The translations under genes were made by a program, and so were the position numbers. A stretch of 22,496 nt of DNA from JANRIZ01 sp033764445 (lineage in GTDB: Bacteria; Verrucomicrobiota; Verrucomicrobiia; JAWXBN01). The stretch is taken from assembly GCA_033764445.1 (NCBI GenBank), contig JANRIZ010000023.1:1-22496 (forward strand), given 5' to 3'. The notes beneath the pieces were generated by a model. The model was not told where the DNA came from. It saw only the letters and a program-made list of their open reading frames with translations, and ran no database searches. Positions 15,844-22,496 of the stretch are shown here, piece after piece (the first letter of the stretch is position 1; each line of letters starts with the position of its first letter).

Positions 15844-16392
15844 CTAGTAGTAGATCGGCGTGATGTTGGTGCCGCCGATTTCCTCCAGGAGTTGTTTGGT
15901 TTTCGATTCGTTGAAAATCCGGTCTCGTGCCTCGATGACGATGAAAAATCCGTCATCATTGGCCTTTTCGCAGAAGAGATCCCAGTTGAATACCGGATGA
16001 TGGAACTGGGGCAGCATGCTCAGGCCAAAAAGCCCGAACAGGGTCATGAAGGCCGTGATCAGGATCGTCAGCTCGAACATGACCGGGAAAAAGGCCGGGA
16101 GACTGAAGAACGGTTTTCCGTTGGTGATCAGCGGATATTCGATGACCGAGGTGTAAACCTGGAGGGCCACCGCGGTGCAGAAGCCGATGGCGCCGCCGAC
16201 CAGTGAGAAGAAGGAAACCCAGGAGCGGTTGATGCCCATCGCATCGTCCATCCCATGGATGGGGAACGGGGAGTGCACATCCCAGCGTTTGAAACCCGAG
16301 TCACGGATTTTTTCAGCGGCATGGTACAGATCGGCCACGCTCTTGAACTGTGCGCCGACGGCATAGAGAACCTTTGATTCGGGAGCGTTCAT
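15844..16392 (-). CDS. actD: Alternative complex III subunit ActD (DUF3341 family)
   Basis: A 182-residue protein. The ATG at 16392 follows the actC stop after a single base (TGATATG). A longer frame to 16446 would overlap the His-rich end of actC and is not preferred. A cytoplasmic N-terminal domain (YAVGAQFKSVADLYHAAEKIRD...RWDVHSPFPIHGMDDAMG) leads to two transmembrane helices (WVSFFSLVGGAIGFCTAVALQV near 55-78, and FELTILITAFMTLFGLFGLSML near 100-122). A short domain then ends in NITPIYY. This is the architecture of ActD, a cofactor-less ACIII subunit that packs against ActC/ActF and stabilises the complex. Confidence 0.93.
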   Translation of the reverse strand: MNAPESKVLYAVGAQFKSVADLYHAAEKIRDSGFKRWDVHSPFPIHGMDDAMGINRSWVSFFSLVGGAIGFCTAVALQVYTSVIEYPLITNGKPFFSLPAFFPVMFELTILITAFMTLFGLFGLSMLPQFHHPVFNWDLFCEKANDDGFFIVIEARDRIFNESKTKQLLEEIGGTNITPIYY

Positions 16393-16393
16393 A

Positions 16394-17884
16394 TCAGTGG
16401 TGACTCCCTTCCTTTTTGGGGTCGTGGTCATGGTTGTGGGGATCACTTTCGGGCATGACCCCCTTGACTTCCGAAATGGCGATCATCGGCAGAAACTTCA
16501 TGAAGAGGAGGAACAGGAAAAGGAACAGACCGAAGGTCCCGACAAAGGTCCAGATGTCCACCCAGGTGGGTTTGAAATAACCCCAGGAGGAGGGCAGGAA
16601 ATCACGGAACAGGGAGGTGACGATGATGACAAACCGCTCAAACCACATGCCCGCATTGATGGCCATGCACACCATCCAAACGAGCCATGGATTTTCACGG
16701 ATTTTTTTGAACCATAGGAACTGGGGTGAAATGACATTGCAGCTCATCATGGCCCAGTAGGCCCACCAATAGGGTCCGTAATTGGTGCCCAGGCTTTTGG
16801 CGATCCCCTGGGCCCAGTCAAAGGGCAGGTAGCCGAACACCGCCCAGAACGGGGCCGAGACACGGCTCTTGATGAAGACAAATTTTTCGAAGGGATTGCC
16901 GCCGTACCAGGCAATGAACAGTTCCATGATGTAGGCGTAACCGACAATCGTGCCGGTCAGAACCAGGATTTTGCACATGTTGTCAATGTGCTTCTGGGTG
17001 ATCATGTCGTGGAGACCAAAAACCCAGCGGGCCGGCAGCATGATCGTCAGCACCATGGCAAATCCGCCGAAGATCGCCCCAGCCACAAAATAGGGAGGGA
17101 AGATCGTCGTGTGCCATCCGGGAAGGATCGAGGTGGCGAAGTCGAAGGACACCACCGAGTGAACCGAAAGCACCAGCGGGGTGGAGATGCCGGCCAGGAT
17201 CAGATAGGCTTTTTCGTAGTGGCTCCACTGGCGGTTGGACCCGCGCCATCCGAGGGCCAGGATACCGAATACAACCTTGCGGATCTTGTTCTTGGCGCGG
17301 TCGCGCAGCAGGGCCAGATCGGGAATCAGCCCCGTATACCAGAAAAGCACCGAAACGGTGAAGTATGTCGAGACCGCAAAGACGTCCCACAGCAGCGGAC
17401 TGCGGAAATTCTGCCAGATGGCATTCGAGTTGGGGATCGGGGCCAGGTACCAGGCCATCCAGACACGACCGACGTGGATGCCCGGGAAGATCGCGGCGCA
17501 GATGACCGCAAAAAGTGTCATCGCCTCGGCCGCGCGATTGATCGAAGTGCGCCACTTCTGGCGGGTCAGGAACAGGATCGCCGAAATCAGCGTCCCCGCG
17601 TGCCCGATGCCGATCCAGAAAACGAAGTTGGTGATGTCCCAGGCCCAGCCGACCGGATGGTTCAGGCCCCAAACCCCCACCCCCGTGGAAATCTGGTAAC
17701 CGATCAGGGCAAAACAGGTCATCATCAGGACAAAGCTGACAACGGTGAAAAACCACCACCACAGCGGAGCCGGGTCCTCGCAGATGCTGCAGATTTTATC
17801 ACTGACCCAGTGATAACTGCGTTTGTTGGCGACCAAGGGCCGCCGCACCATGACGTTTGGATTTTCAAGGGTCGAGTTTGACAT
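16394..17884 (-). CDS. actC: Alternative complex III subunit ActC (NrfD-like quinol-oxidising membrane subunit)
   Basis: A 496-residue polytopic membrane protein of the NrfD/PsrC family. The conserved early region LNHPVGWAWDITNFVFWIGIGHAGTLISAILFL (given here only as a landmark, residues about 74-106) carries the helix-packing and quinol-site residues of this family; HVGRVWMAWYLAP follows. In ACIII, ActC forms the main menaquinol-oxidising site and passes electrons to the FeS clusters of ActB. The start shares one base with the actB stop (TGATG). The C-terminus is His- and Asp-rich (SDPHNHDHDPKKEGSHH), which is unusual and mirrors the ActB tail. All other features look normal for the family. 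Confidence 0.95.
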   Translation of the reverse strand: MSNSTLENPNVMVRRPLVANKRSYHWVSDKICSICEDPAPLWWWFFTVVSFVLMMTCFALIGYQISTGVGVWGLNHPVGWAWDITNFVFWIGIGHAGTLISAILFLTRQKWRTSINRAAEAMTLFAVICAAIFPGIHVGRVWMAWYLAPIPNSNAIWQNFRSPLLWDVFAVSTYFTVSVLFWYTGLIPDLALLRDRAKNKIRKVVFGILALGWRGSNRQWSHYEKAYLILAGISTPLVLSVHSVVSFDFATSILPGWHTTIFPPYFVAGAIFGGFAMVLTIMLPARWVFGLHDMITQKHIDNMCKILVLTGTIVGYAYIMELFIAWYGGNPFEKFVFIKSRVSAPFWAVFGYLPFDWAQGIAKSLGTNYGPYWWAYWAMMSCNVISPQFLWFKKIRENPWLVWMVCMAINAGMWFERFVIIVTSLFRDFLPSSWGYFKPTWVDIWTFVGTFGLFLFLFLLFMKFLPMIAISEVKGVMPESDPHNHDHDPKKEGSHH

Positions 17885-20800
17885 CAGTGTCCGCTGCCTC
17901 CGTGGGATGTGGCGCCCTCAGCCGGGGCGGAATGTGGGTCCGCCGCATGCGGCGTGTGATCATGGGACTCATGCCCGTGTTCCCCCTCGTGACCGGCCGG
18001 AGTACTGATCAGACCCATACTGATGGCATCGGGCATTTTGGGATTGGGGTTGCGGATCCGGGCCAGATAGGAGGTGCGGGGGACAGTGCCGATGTAGGCA
18101 AGCACCTGATAATTGCGCGGGTCGTTTTTGGCTTTGGCCACGGCACTGTTCGCATCGTTGATGTTTCCAAAGGTGATGGCTTCTGCGGGGCAGACCTGCT
18201 GGCATGCGGTTTTGACGACCCCATCCGGAAGCCGGTGGTTTTCGGAGCCCTTGATCCTGGCGAGCTGCTCGATTTTGGCCCCTTCCAGGCGCTGGACACA
18301 ATAGGTGCATTTTTCCATGACACCGCGCATCCGCACCGTGACATTGGGATTTTTCTGCATTTTGATCAGTTCCACCTCGTCTTCGGGACGGGTGGCGAGT
18401 GGCCCGAAATAGAGCGGACGCTCGGATTCCACCTTCAGGGGGCCCAGGCCCACCTGGGTCCGGTGAATCGGACGTTTGTTGTAATCAAAGAAATTGAAGC
18501 GACGGACCTTGTACGGACAGTTGTTGGCGCAATACCGCGTGCCGATGCAGCGGTTGTAGGTCATGACATTCAGGCCTTCCTCGCTGTGGACCGTGGCATT
18601 GACCGGGCAGACCGTTTCACAGGGGGCATTTTCGCACTGTTGACAGGCCATCGGCTGCATGACCATTTCGGGGTTTTCGACGGCATTTTCGTCGGGGGTT
18701 CCCTCCGGTCCGGCAAAGTAGCGGTCAATGCGGATCCAGTGCATTTCGCGGTTGTGCTGGACCTGTTCGCGGCCCACGACCGGAATATTGTTTTCCGACT
18801 GACAGGCCACCATGCAGGCATTGCACCCCACACACGTATTCAGGTCAATGGTCATCCCCCACTGATTGAGCCCGGTCATCAGGGGATGTTTGTAAATCGA
18901 GGGGAGCGTCTTCTCGGTCTGACCCGTGTAGGGATTGACCGCCTCGATGTAGGGTTGATGTCCGTCGATGCCCTGTTCCTTGGCAAACCCGGGGTTGGCC
19001 GCCCACGCCTCCGACGTGGCCTCACGAACAATCGCGCGACCTTCCATGGCTCCGTGTTCCTGGGTGAGGGCGAAGTCCGTCTCCTCTCCGGTGGGCTTGA
19101 GACTCACTCCGGTCATGACATAGGGGGCCTCCGAGGTGCGGATCGGGTAGGCGTTAAACCCGACACCGTTTCCGGCGCGTCCGGCCTGGGTGCGCCCGTA
19201 TCCCAGGGAAAGGGAAATGGAATTGTCCGCATGCCCGGGGGCCACCAGGACCGGAACGGTGATCTGACGTTTGTTGACTGTCAGTGCCACCATTTTTCCG
19301 TAGTGGATGCCCTTGTTGACATGGCTTTCGATCCCCAGTTCTTTGGCTGTTTTGGGACTGACCAATGCCGCATTGCCCCAGGTGTTTTTGGTGATCGTGT
19401 CGGGTAGTTCCTGCAGCCAGCCGTTGTTGGCAAATTGTCCGTCCTCCACACTGGTGCTCGGAACCAGTACCAACTCGAGGGACTTGTCCCCCAGGGATGC
19501 AAAGGAACCGCTGATGGCAGTGCGGGCCCGGTCGATGGCCGGTTTTGCCCCCAGTGATTTTGCCGAGGAGCCGGTCAAAACCCCGTCATGGACAAATTCG
19601 TTCCAGGCCAGTTCGGAATTGTTTTTGGAAATCTGGCGGAAGGTCTCCTGCACCGCCTGGGGCCCAAAGGCCACCGGCTGACCCAGCAGGGCGGCGAGAA
19701 TCTGAAGCTGGCTGACTCCGGCAAAAAGCGGCAGGATCGTCGGCTGGATACAGACGTAGGCCCCTTCGGGGGTGAGCCCGTCCCCCCAGCTTTCGAGGTA
19801 GTGGGCCGTCGGCACAAACCATTGGGCACCCGTCGAGGATTCATCACGGTAGTAGCTGGAACGAATGACCTGTGGAACCGATTTTTGCAACGAGGCCCAG
19901 TTCAACTCCGCCGGCGCGTCGTACACCGGATTGCCACCGAGGACAAACAGGGTTTGGACGGATTTTGCCTCAATCGCGGCGGCCAGGTCCTGAATCGATT
20001 TGGCCTCCCGGGTGGGGGCGGAAACCGTTGAGATCGTGGTGCCGTAGGAGTCCAGGGCACTGTTGATGGCGGCTGTCAGCACATGGACCGCCACCGGTTG
20101 ATTGGAACCCGCGACCACCAGGGCGGAACCTTTGTGGCGAATCAGATCCTGGGCCAGCTCCGCAATCCATTTCGTTTTGAAATCATCCTTGGCAGAAACC
20201 TTGGCAATCGCGTCGGCGGCCCCGTTGAGACCGAGATTCAGACCCGTTTTTTCGAGTTCCTTCGCCAGGAGTGCCGTGAAGGCCGGAATCTGGGAGGCAG
20301 GCAGACGCAGGCGGTGATCGGCCATCCCACCCGTGAGCGTGTAACGGTTTTCAACCGCATAGAGACGGTTCATCCCATCCCCCGGTTTGGCCACGCGGCG
20401 GCCATCCGCAAATTTTTTGATCGAATCCGTCGTTCCATCGAAAAACCCGAGAAAATCGCAGTCCAACGAGAGAATGACTTTTGCCTTGTCGTAGAGGGGG
20501 GCCTGGGTGACCCCCTGGCCCAGCAGCAATTCCTGGGCGGACTCCAGTGAGGAGGCGGCCAGAATCGGGTCATACTCCGCCCAAATGGCGGCGGGGAATT
20601 GGGCCCGCAACTCGGCCTTGAGCCGTGACCGCGTGGGAGAGGAGTCCACATTGGCCAGAATGGCCAGACCCGCCCCCTTGTTCGCCGCAAATTGCGTGCG
20701 AAGATCGGACAACTGTTTCCAGAAAGCCTCCAGTGTGGAGGGCTTGCCCTGGGCCATCACATCCTTGGCGCGGTCCGGATCGTACAGGTCGAGAATGGAA

Positions 20801-21225
20801 GCCTGGGCGATCGCATCCGTCGCGGTGCGGGAGCCTGGGAGCCCGGGGTTGCCCTCGATTTTGGTCGGGCGTCCGTCGTAGGTGGTGGCCATCAGGGGCA
20901 TTGCCCCCTTGCGGCGGGGCATGGCCGTGGTGTAGAAAAGGGAACGGCCCGGGATTGCCCATTCAGGGGATTTCCGGTAGGGGGTGATGTAGGCTTCCGG
21001 ACGGCGGCATCCCGCAAAACCAACCCCGGCCAAGGCCATGGAGGCCCCCATCAGACGCAGGAAATTGCGGCGCGAAAGGTCGTCTCCATGAAACTCGGCA
21101 GCCCCCTGGGGGAACTCGCGTTCCAGTTCCGCCTGGAATGCGGGGGACTCGGCCAGCTCCTCAAGACTGCGCCAGTACTTGCGGCCGGTGGTTTCGGGGG
21201 CGGGATGTTGGATGACTCGTTTCAT
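17884..21225 (-). CDS. actB: Alternative complex III subunit ActB (molybdopterin-type domain fused to FeS protein)
   Basis: A 1113-residue extracytoplasmic subunit. The ATG at 21225 is chosen for its ATGA overlap with actA and an upstream GAAGG; a frame to 21243 adds six residues. It has a Tat motif SRRNFLR (R52, R53) and a cysteine in FAGC at residue 73 that could be lipidated. Residues about 85-760 are a molybdopterin-oxidoreductase-type fold, which in characterised ACIII binds no molybdenum. Residues about 790-1060 form an FeS domain with cysteine groups C798/801/804/808, C861/864/869/873, C893/899/903 and C973/976/1008/1012. This is fifteen cysteines, fitting three [4Fe-4S] and one [3Fe-4S] cluster. 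It moves electrons from the quinol site to ActA/ActE hemes. Residues 1079-1113 contain nine histidines. Confidence 0.96.
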   Translation of the reverse strand: MKRVIQHPAPETTGRKYWRSLEELAESPAFQAELEREFPQGAAEFHGDDLSRRNFLRLMGASMALAGVGFAGCRRPEAYITPYRKSPEWAIPGRSLFYTTAMPRRKGAMPLMATTYDGRPTKIEGNPGLPGSRTATDAIAQASILDLYDPDRAKDVMAQGKPSTLEAFWKQLSDLRTQFAANKGAGLAILANVDSSPTRSRLKAELRAQFPAAIWAEYDPILAASSLESAQELLLGQGVTQAPLYDKAKVILSLDCDFLGFFDGTTDSIKKFADGRRVAKPGDGMNRLYAVENRYTLTGGMADHRLRLPASQIPAFTALLAKELEKTGLNLGLNGAADAIAKVSAKDDFKTKWIAELAQDLIRHKGSALVVAGSNQPVAVHVLTAAINSALDSYGTTISTVSAPTREAKSIQDLAAAIEAKSVQTLFVLGGNPVYDAPAELNWASLQKSVPQVIRSSYYRDESSTGAQWFVPTAHYLESWGDGLTPEGAYVCIQPTILPLFAGVSQLQILAALLGQPVAFGPQAVQETFRQISKNNSELAWNEFVHDGVLTGSSAKSLGAKPAIDRARTAISGSFASLGDKSLELVLVPSTSVEDGQFANNGWLQELPDTITKNTWGNAALVSPKTAKELGIESHVNKGIHYGKMVALTVNKRQITVPVLVAPGHADNSISLSLGYGRTQAGRAGNGVGFNAYPIRTSEAPYVMTGVSLKPTGEETDFALTQEHGAMEGRAIVREATSEAWAANPGFAKEQGIDGHQPYIEAVNPYTGQTEKTLPSIYKHPLMTGLNQWGMTIDLNTCVGCNACMVACQSENNIPVVGREQVQHNREMHWIRIDRYFAGPEGTPDENAVENPEMVMQPMACQQCENAPCETVCPVNATVHSEEGLNVMTYNRCIGTRYCANNCPYKVRRFNFFDYNKRPIHRTQVGLGPLKVESERPLYFGPLATRPEDEVELIKMQKNPNVTVRMRGVMEKCTYCVQRLEGAKIEQLARIKGSENHRLPDGVVKTACQQVCPAEAITFGNINDANSAVAKAKNDPRNYQVLAYIGTVPRTSYLARIRNPNPKMPDAISMGLISTPAGHEGEHGHESHDHTPHAADPHSAPAEGATSHGGSGH

Positions 21226-21875
21226 CGATGGCAACCTTCGCAAGTGACAGGGGGGTTAACTTTCCATTGTTCGACCAGTTCCCGGCCCATTTTGAGCTGT
21301 TCCTCGCGGGACTGAACTTTCCAATCGAGGTTGTAAACCTGATCGACCGGACGGATGAATTCCTGGGGGGCACGGTGGCAATCCAGACAGAAGCTCATGG
21401 ACAGAGGCTTGGCGTGATAGACCACCTCCATCTCATTGATCTGGCCGTGGCAGTGGACGCAGGAGATCCCCCGGTTGACGTGGGCGGAGTGGTCAAAATA
21501 GACATAGTCCGGCGCCTGATGGATTTTGATCCACGGGATTGCCCGGCCGGAATTCCAACTCGCCCAGACGGCGTTGAGCTTCGGGCTGTCCTTTTTCACC
21601 TGCGAGTGGCAGTTGATGCAGGTCTGGGTGTGCGGAACATTCGCATGCGAGGATTTTTCAACAAAGCTGTGGCAGTGGCGGCAATCCATCCCCAGCTGAT
21701 TCACATGGAGGGCATGGCTGAAGGGAACCGGCTGGGTCGGCTGGTATCCGACGCGCGTGTATTTCGGTGTGAAATAATACCAGATGCCACAGGAGATCGC
21801 GAGGGCAATCAAAATGAGCGCCCCCGCAATTTTCAGGGGGATGATATTGGTCCAACGTGGGAAAATCTGTGCCAT
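21222..21875 (-). CDS. actA: Alternative complex III subunit ActA (pentaheme cytochrome c)
   Basis: A 217-residue multiheme cytochrome c and the first gene of the eleven-gene respiratory operon. One N-terminal transmembrane helix (about residues 14-34) anchors a periplasmic domain with five CXXCH motifs: CRHCH (65-69), CINCH (86-90), CVHCH (139-143), CLDCH (163-167) and CEGCH (212-216). Five hemes, the single anchor and the length match ActA of ACIII, which receives electrons from the ActB FeS clusters. The stop overlaps the actB start as ATGA. No strong Shine-Dalgarno precedes its ATG. Promoter and palindrome lie 69-123 bases upstream. Confidence 0.96.
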   Translation of the reverse strand: MAQIFPRWTNIIPLKIAGALILIALAISCGIWYYFTPKYTRVGYQPTQPVPFSHALHVNQLGMDCRHCHSFVEKSSHANVPHTQTCINCHSQVKKDSPKLNAVWASWNSGRAIPWIKIHQAPDYVYFDHSAHVNRGISCVHCHGQINEMEVVYHAKPLSMSFCLDCHRAPQEFIRPVDQVYNLDWKVQSREEQLKMGRELVEQWKVNPPVTCEGCHR

Positions 21876-21943
21876 TAGAATGGGTCCGATCTCTCGGGAT
21901 TAAGGGTCATGCCGGGTGGCTTTTGATGTCCGACCCTGATGGA

Positions 21944-21972
21944 GACATAAACAAGTGCGCAGTTGAGTGCAA
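21944..21972 (-). promoter_or_regulatory. Probable sigma-70 type promoter of the ACIII-cbb3 operon
   Basis: On the - strand TTGCAC (21967-21972) is a 4-5/6 match to the -35 box. After exactly 17 bases comes TATGTC (21944-21949), an acceptable -10 box. The start would fall near 21937, giving a leader of about 60 bases before actA. It is the best such pair in the gap, but the -10 match is moderate. Confidence 0.5.
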
Positions 21973-21974
21973 GT

Positions 21975-21998
21975 ACTTTGTGAAAAAAATCACAAAGT
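21975..21998. promoter_or_regulatory. Perfect CRP/FNR-family type palindrome upstream of actA
   Basis: Two perfect 9-base arms, ACTTTGTGA and TCACAAAGT, flank AAAAAA. The core is TGTGA-N6-TCACA, the consensus geometry of CRP-type regulators. It lies 2 bases upstream of the proposed -35 box, with its centre about 49 bases before the inferred start. On the + strand it is followed by a T run, so a hairpin role is an alternative. Confidence 0.55.
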
Positions 21999-22252
21999 TT
22001 TTTCCCAGCATCGTGTGACGGTAACTTTTGATTGCACAACGTCTTACATTGCAAACTTTTTATTGTTTTTTTCATGAAAACAATCCTCTGAAGAGGAGTC
22101 ATTGAGTCCTGTTTTACTTCGTGAAATTTTGAAGATTATCCGTAAAACATGGGGAAATGGAGGCATTCAACATCCCCTCCCGGTCACGAGATCGCCTGTT
22201 CCGGGATGGCTGGAGCTTTGCAGGAAGCCAAAGGAACCCTTTTGAAACCCGT

Positions 22253-22279
22253 TTGACCGATTGAGGATTGGGGTATAAG
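22253..22279 (+). promoter_or_regulatory. Possible promoter of the ferritin-like gene
   Basis: TTGACC (22253-22258) and TATAAG (22274-22279) are separated by 15 bases, slightly short of ideal. The -10 box ends only 8 bases before the ATG at 22288, so transcription would begin at or within two bases of the start codon. No Shine-Dalgarno is present. Confidence 0.45.
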
Positions 22280-22287
22280 CTCCCGTC

Positions 22288-22496
22288 ATGAGCAAAAAGG
22301 AAAACAATGCGGACATCATCCGTGAGCTTTGTATCGCCTATGGCATGGAGCTTGAAACAGTCCAAAATTACATTGCCCTTTCCATCGATCTGGATGGGGT
22401 GATGTCGGACATCATCAAAAAATCCCTCGCGGCGGATGTGATGGTCGAGATCACCCACGCCCAACAGATTGGCAACCGGATCAAGACCATTGGCGG
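22288..22496 (+). CDS. Ferritin-like four-helix protein (3' end outside window)
   Basis: The reading frame from ATG at 22288 stays open to the end of the window, giving 69 residues. It reads as helical: ADIIRELCIAYGMELETVQNYIAL, then a second helix IIKKSLAADVMVEITHAQQIGNRIK. Helix one carries E21 and E23 close to Y28. Helix two carries E54 followed by H57 in a VEITHAQ pattern (ExxH), the arrangement of a diiron ferritin/bacterioferritin-type half site. It therefore probably stores iron or acts as a diiron oxidase, although only half of the bundle is visible. It is transcribed divergently from the heme- and FeS-rich respiratory operon, a sensible neighbour for an iron protein. The exact subfamily is undetermined. 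Confidence 0.7.
   Translation, partial: MSKKENNADIIRELCIAYGMELETVQNYIALSIDLDGVMSDIIKKSLAADVMVEITHAQQIGNRIKTIG

Larger units (their letters stand above)
21876..22287. other. Divergent intergenic regulatory region without a credible gene
   Basis: This 412-base gap separates actA (-) from the ferritin-like gene (+). It holds the actA promoter and palindrome, an A/T-rich centre, two direct ATTGCA words 18 bases apart (22031 and 22049) and the promoter of the ferritin-like gene. The short open frames here cross these elements and show no family features. Confidence 0.6.

Noticed and set aside
17857..19407. 516-residue open frame on the + strand
   Set aside because: It lies entirely antisense to actB, whose FeS motifs and family match are unambiguous. 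The + frame shows no domain and is a by-product of high G+C codon use.
22031..22054. Direct ATTGCA words 18 bases apart upstream of actA
   Set aside because: Two six-base words are too little to claim a binding site without comparison to relatives.
21875..22102. 75-residue open frame on the - strand just upstream of actA
   Set aside because: It runs across the proposed promoter and palindrome, shows no domain or transmembrane logic, and its start lacks convincing context. A short leader peptide cannot be fully excluded.
22111..22148. Inverted repeat GTTTTAC / GTAAAAC with a 24-base spacer
   Set aside because: The arms are short, A/T-rich and widely spaced in an A/T-rich gap; it could be chance and has no clear relation to either promoter.
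1..22496. CRISPR arrays, tRNA/rRNA genes, insertion sequences, phage genes
   Set aside because: No regularly spaced identical repeats, no cloverleaf or rRNA-like sequence and no transposase or integrase motif were seen on either strand.

Overview
The window (22.5 kb) looks like chromosomal DNA of a Gram-negative, aerobically respiring bacterium. The combination of an alternative complex III (ACIII) operon, a cbb3-type oxidase, a sulfotransferase-bearing glycan cluster and short ACGCAGAT-type intergenic repeats suggests the PVC group, most likely Verrucomicrobiota. That is an inference from gene content and has not been tested phylogenetically.

Region 1 (1-5138, + strand) is the 3' part of a surface-glycan cluster. 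It holds the C-terminal end of a membrane protein with a proline-rich tail, a GT2 glycosyltransferase, a two-domain GT4 glycosyltransferase/sulfotransferase, a second GT4 glycosyltransferase and a WcaF-like O-acetyltransferase. The first three are joined by ATGA stop/start overlaps. A 219-base gap with degenerate ACGCAGAT-like repeats precedes the second GT4 gene. A strong intrinsic terminator (5305-5327) ends the cluster. The likely product is a sulfated and acetylated extracellular polysaccharide or LPS-type glycan.

Region 2 (5326-10342) is a housekeeping and wall segment. pdxJ (vitamin B6 synthesis) lies on the - strand. Divergent from it are a very large GH2 glycosidase of beta-mannosidase type, with an additional amidotransferase-like domain, and a YafK-type L,D-transpeptidase-fold protein.

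Region 3 (10413-21875, all - strand) is one tightly packed eleven-gene respiratory operon: actA-actB-actC-actD-actE-actF, an unrecognised small membrane protein, ccoS, ccoN, ccoO and a monoheme ccoP-like gene. ACIII oxidises the quinol pool and passes electrons through its heme c subunits. The oxidase encoded beside it reduces O2. The shared operon and the simplified P subunit suggest a dedicated ACIII-cbb3 supercomplex. A near-consensus promoter and a perfect CRP/FNR-type palindrome (TGTGA-N6-TCACA) precede actA.

Region 4 (21876-22496) is the divergent regulatory gap and the start of a ferritin-like gene that runs off the window. This gene appears to have a promoter so close to its ATG that the mRNA could be leaderless.

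The most unusual items are the GT4-sulfotransferase fusion, the GH2 enzyme with an amidotransferase-like domain, the reduced cbb3 P subunit with an unknown protein inside the ACIII-cbb3 operon, the His-rich tails on ActB and ActC, and the CRP-type operator.
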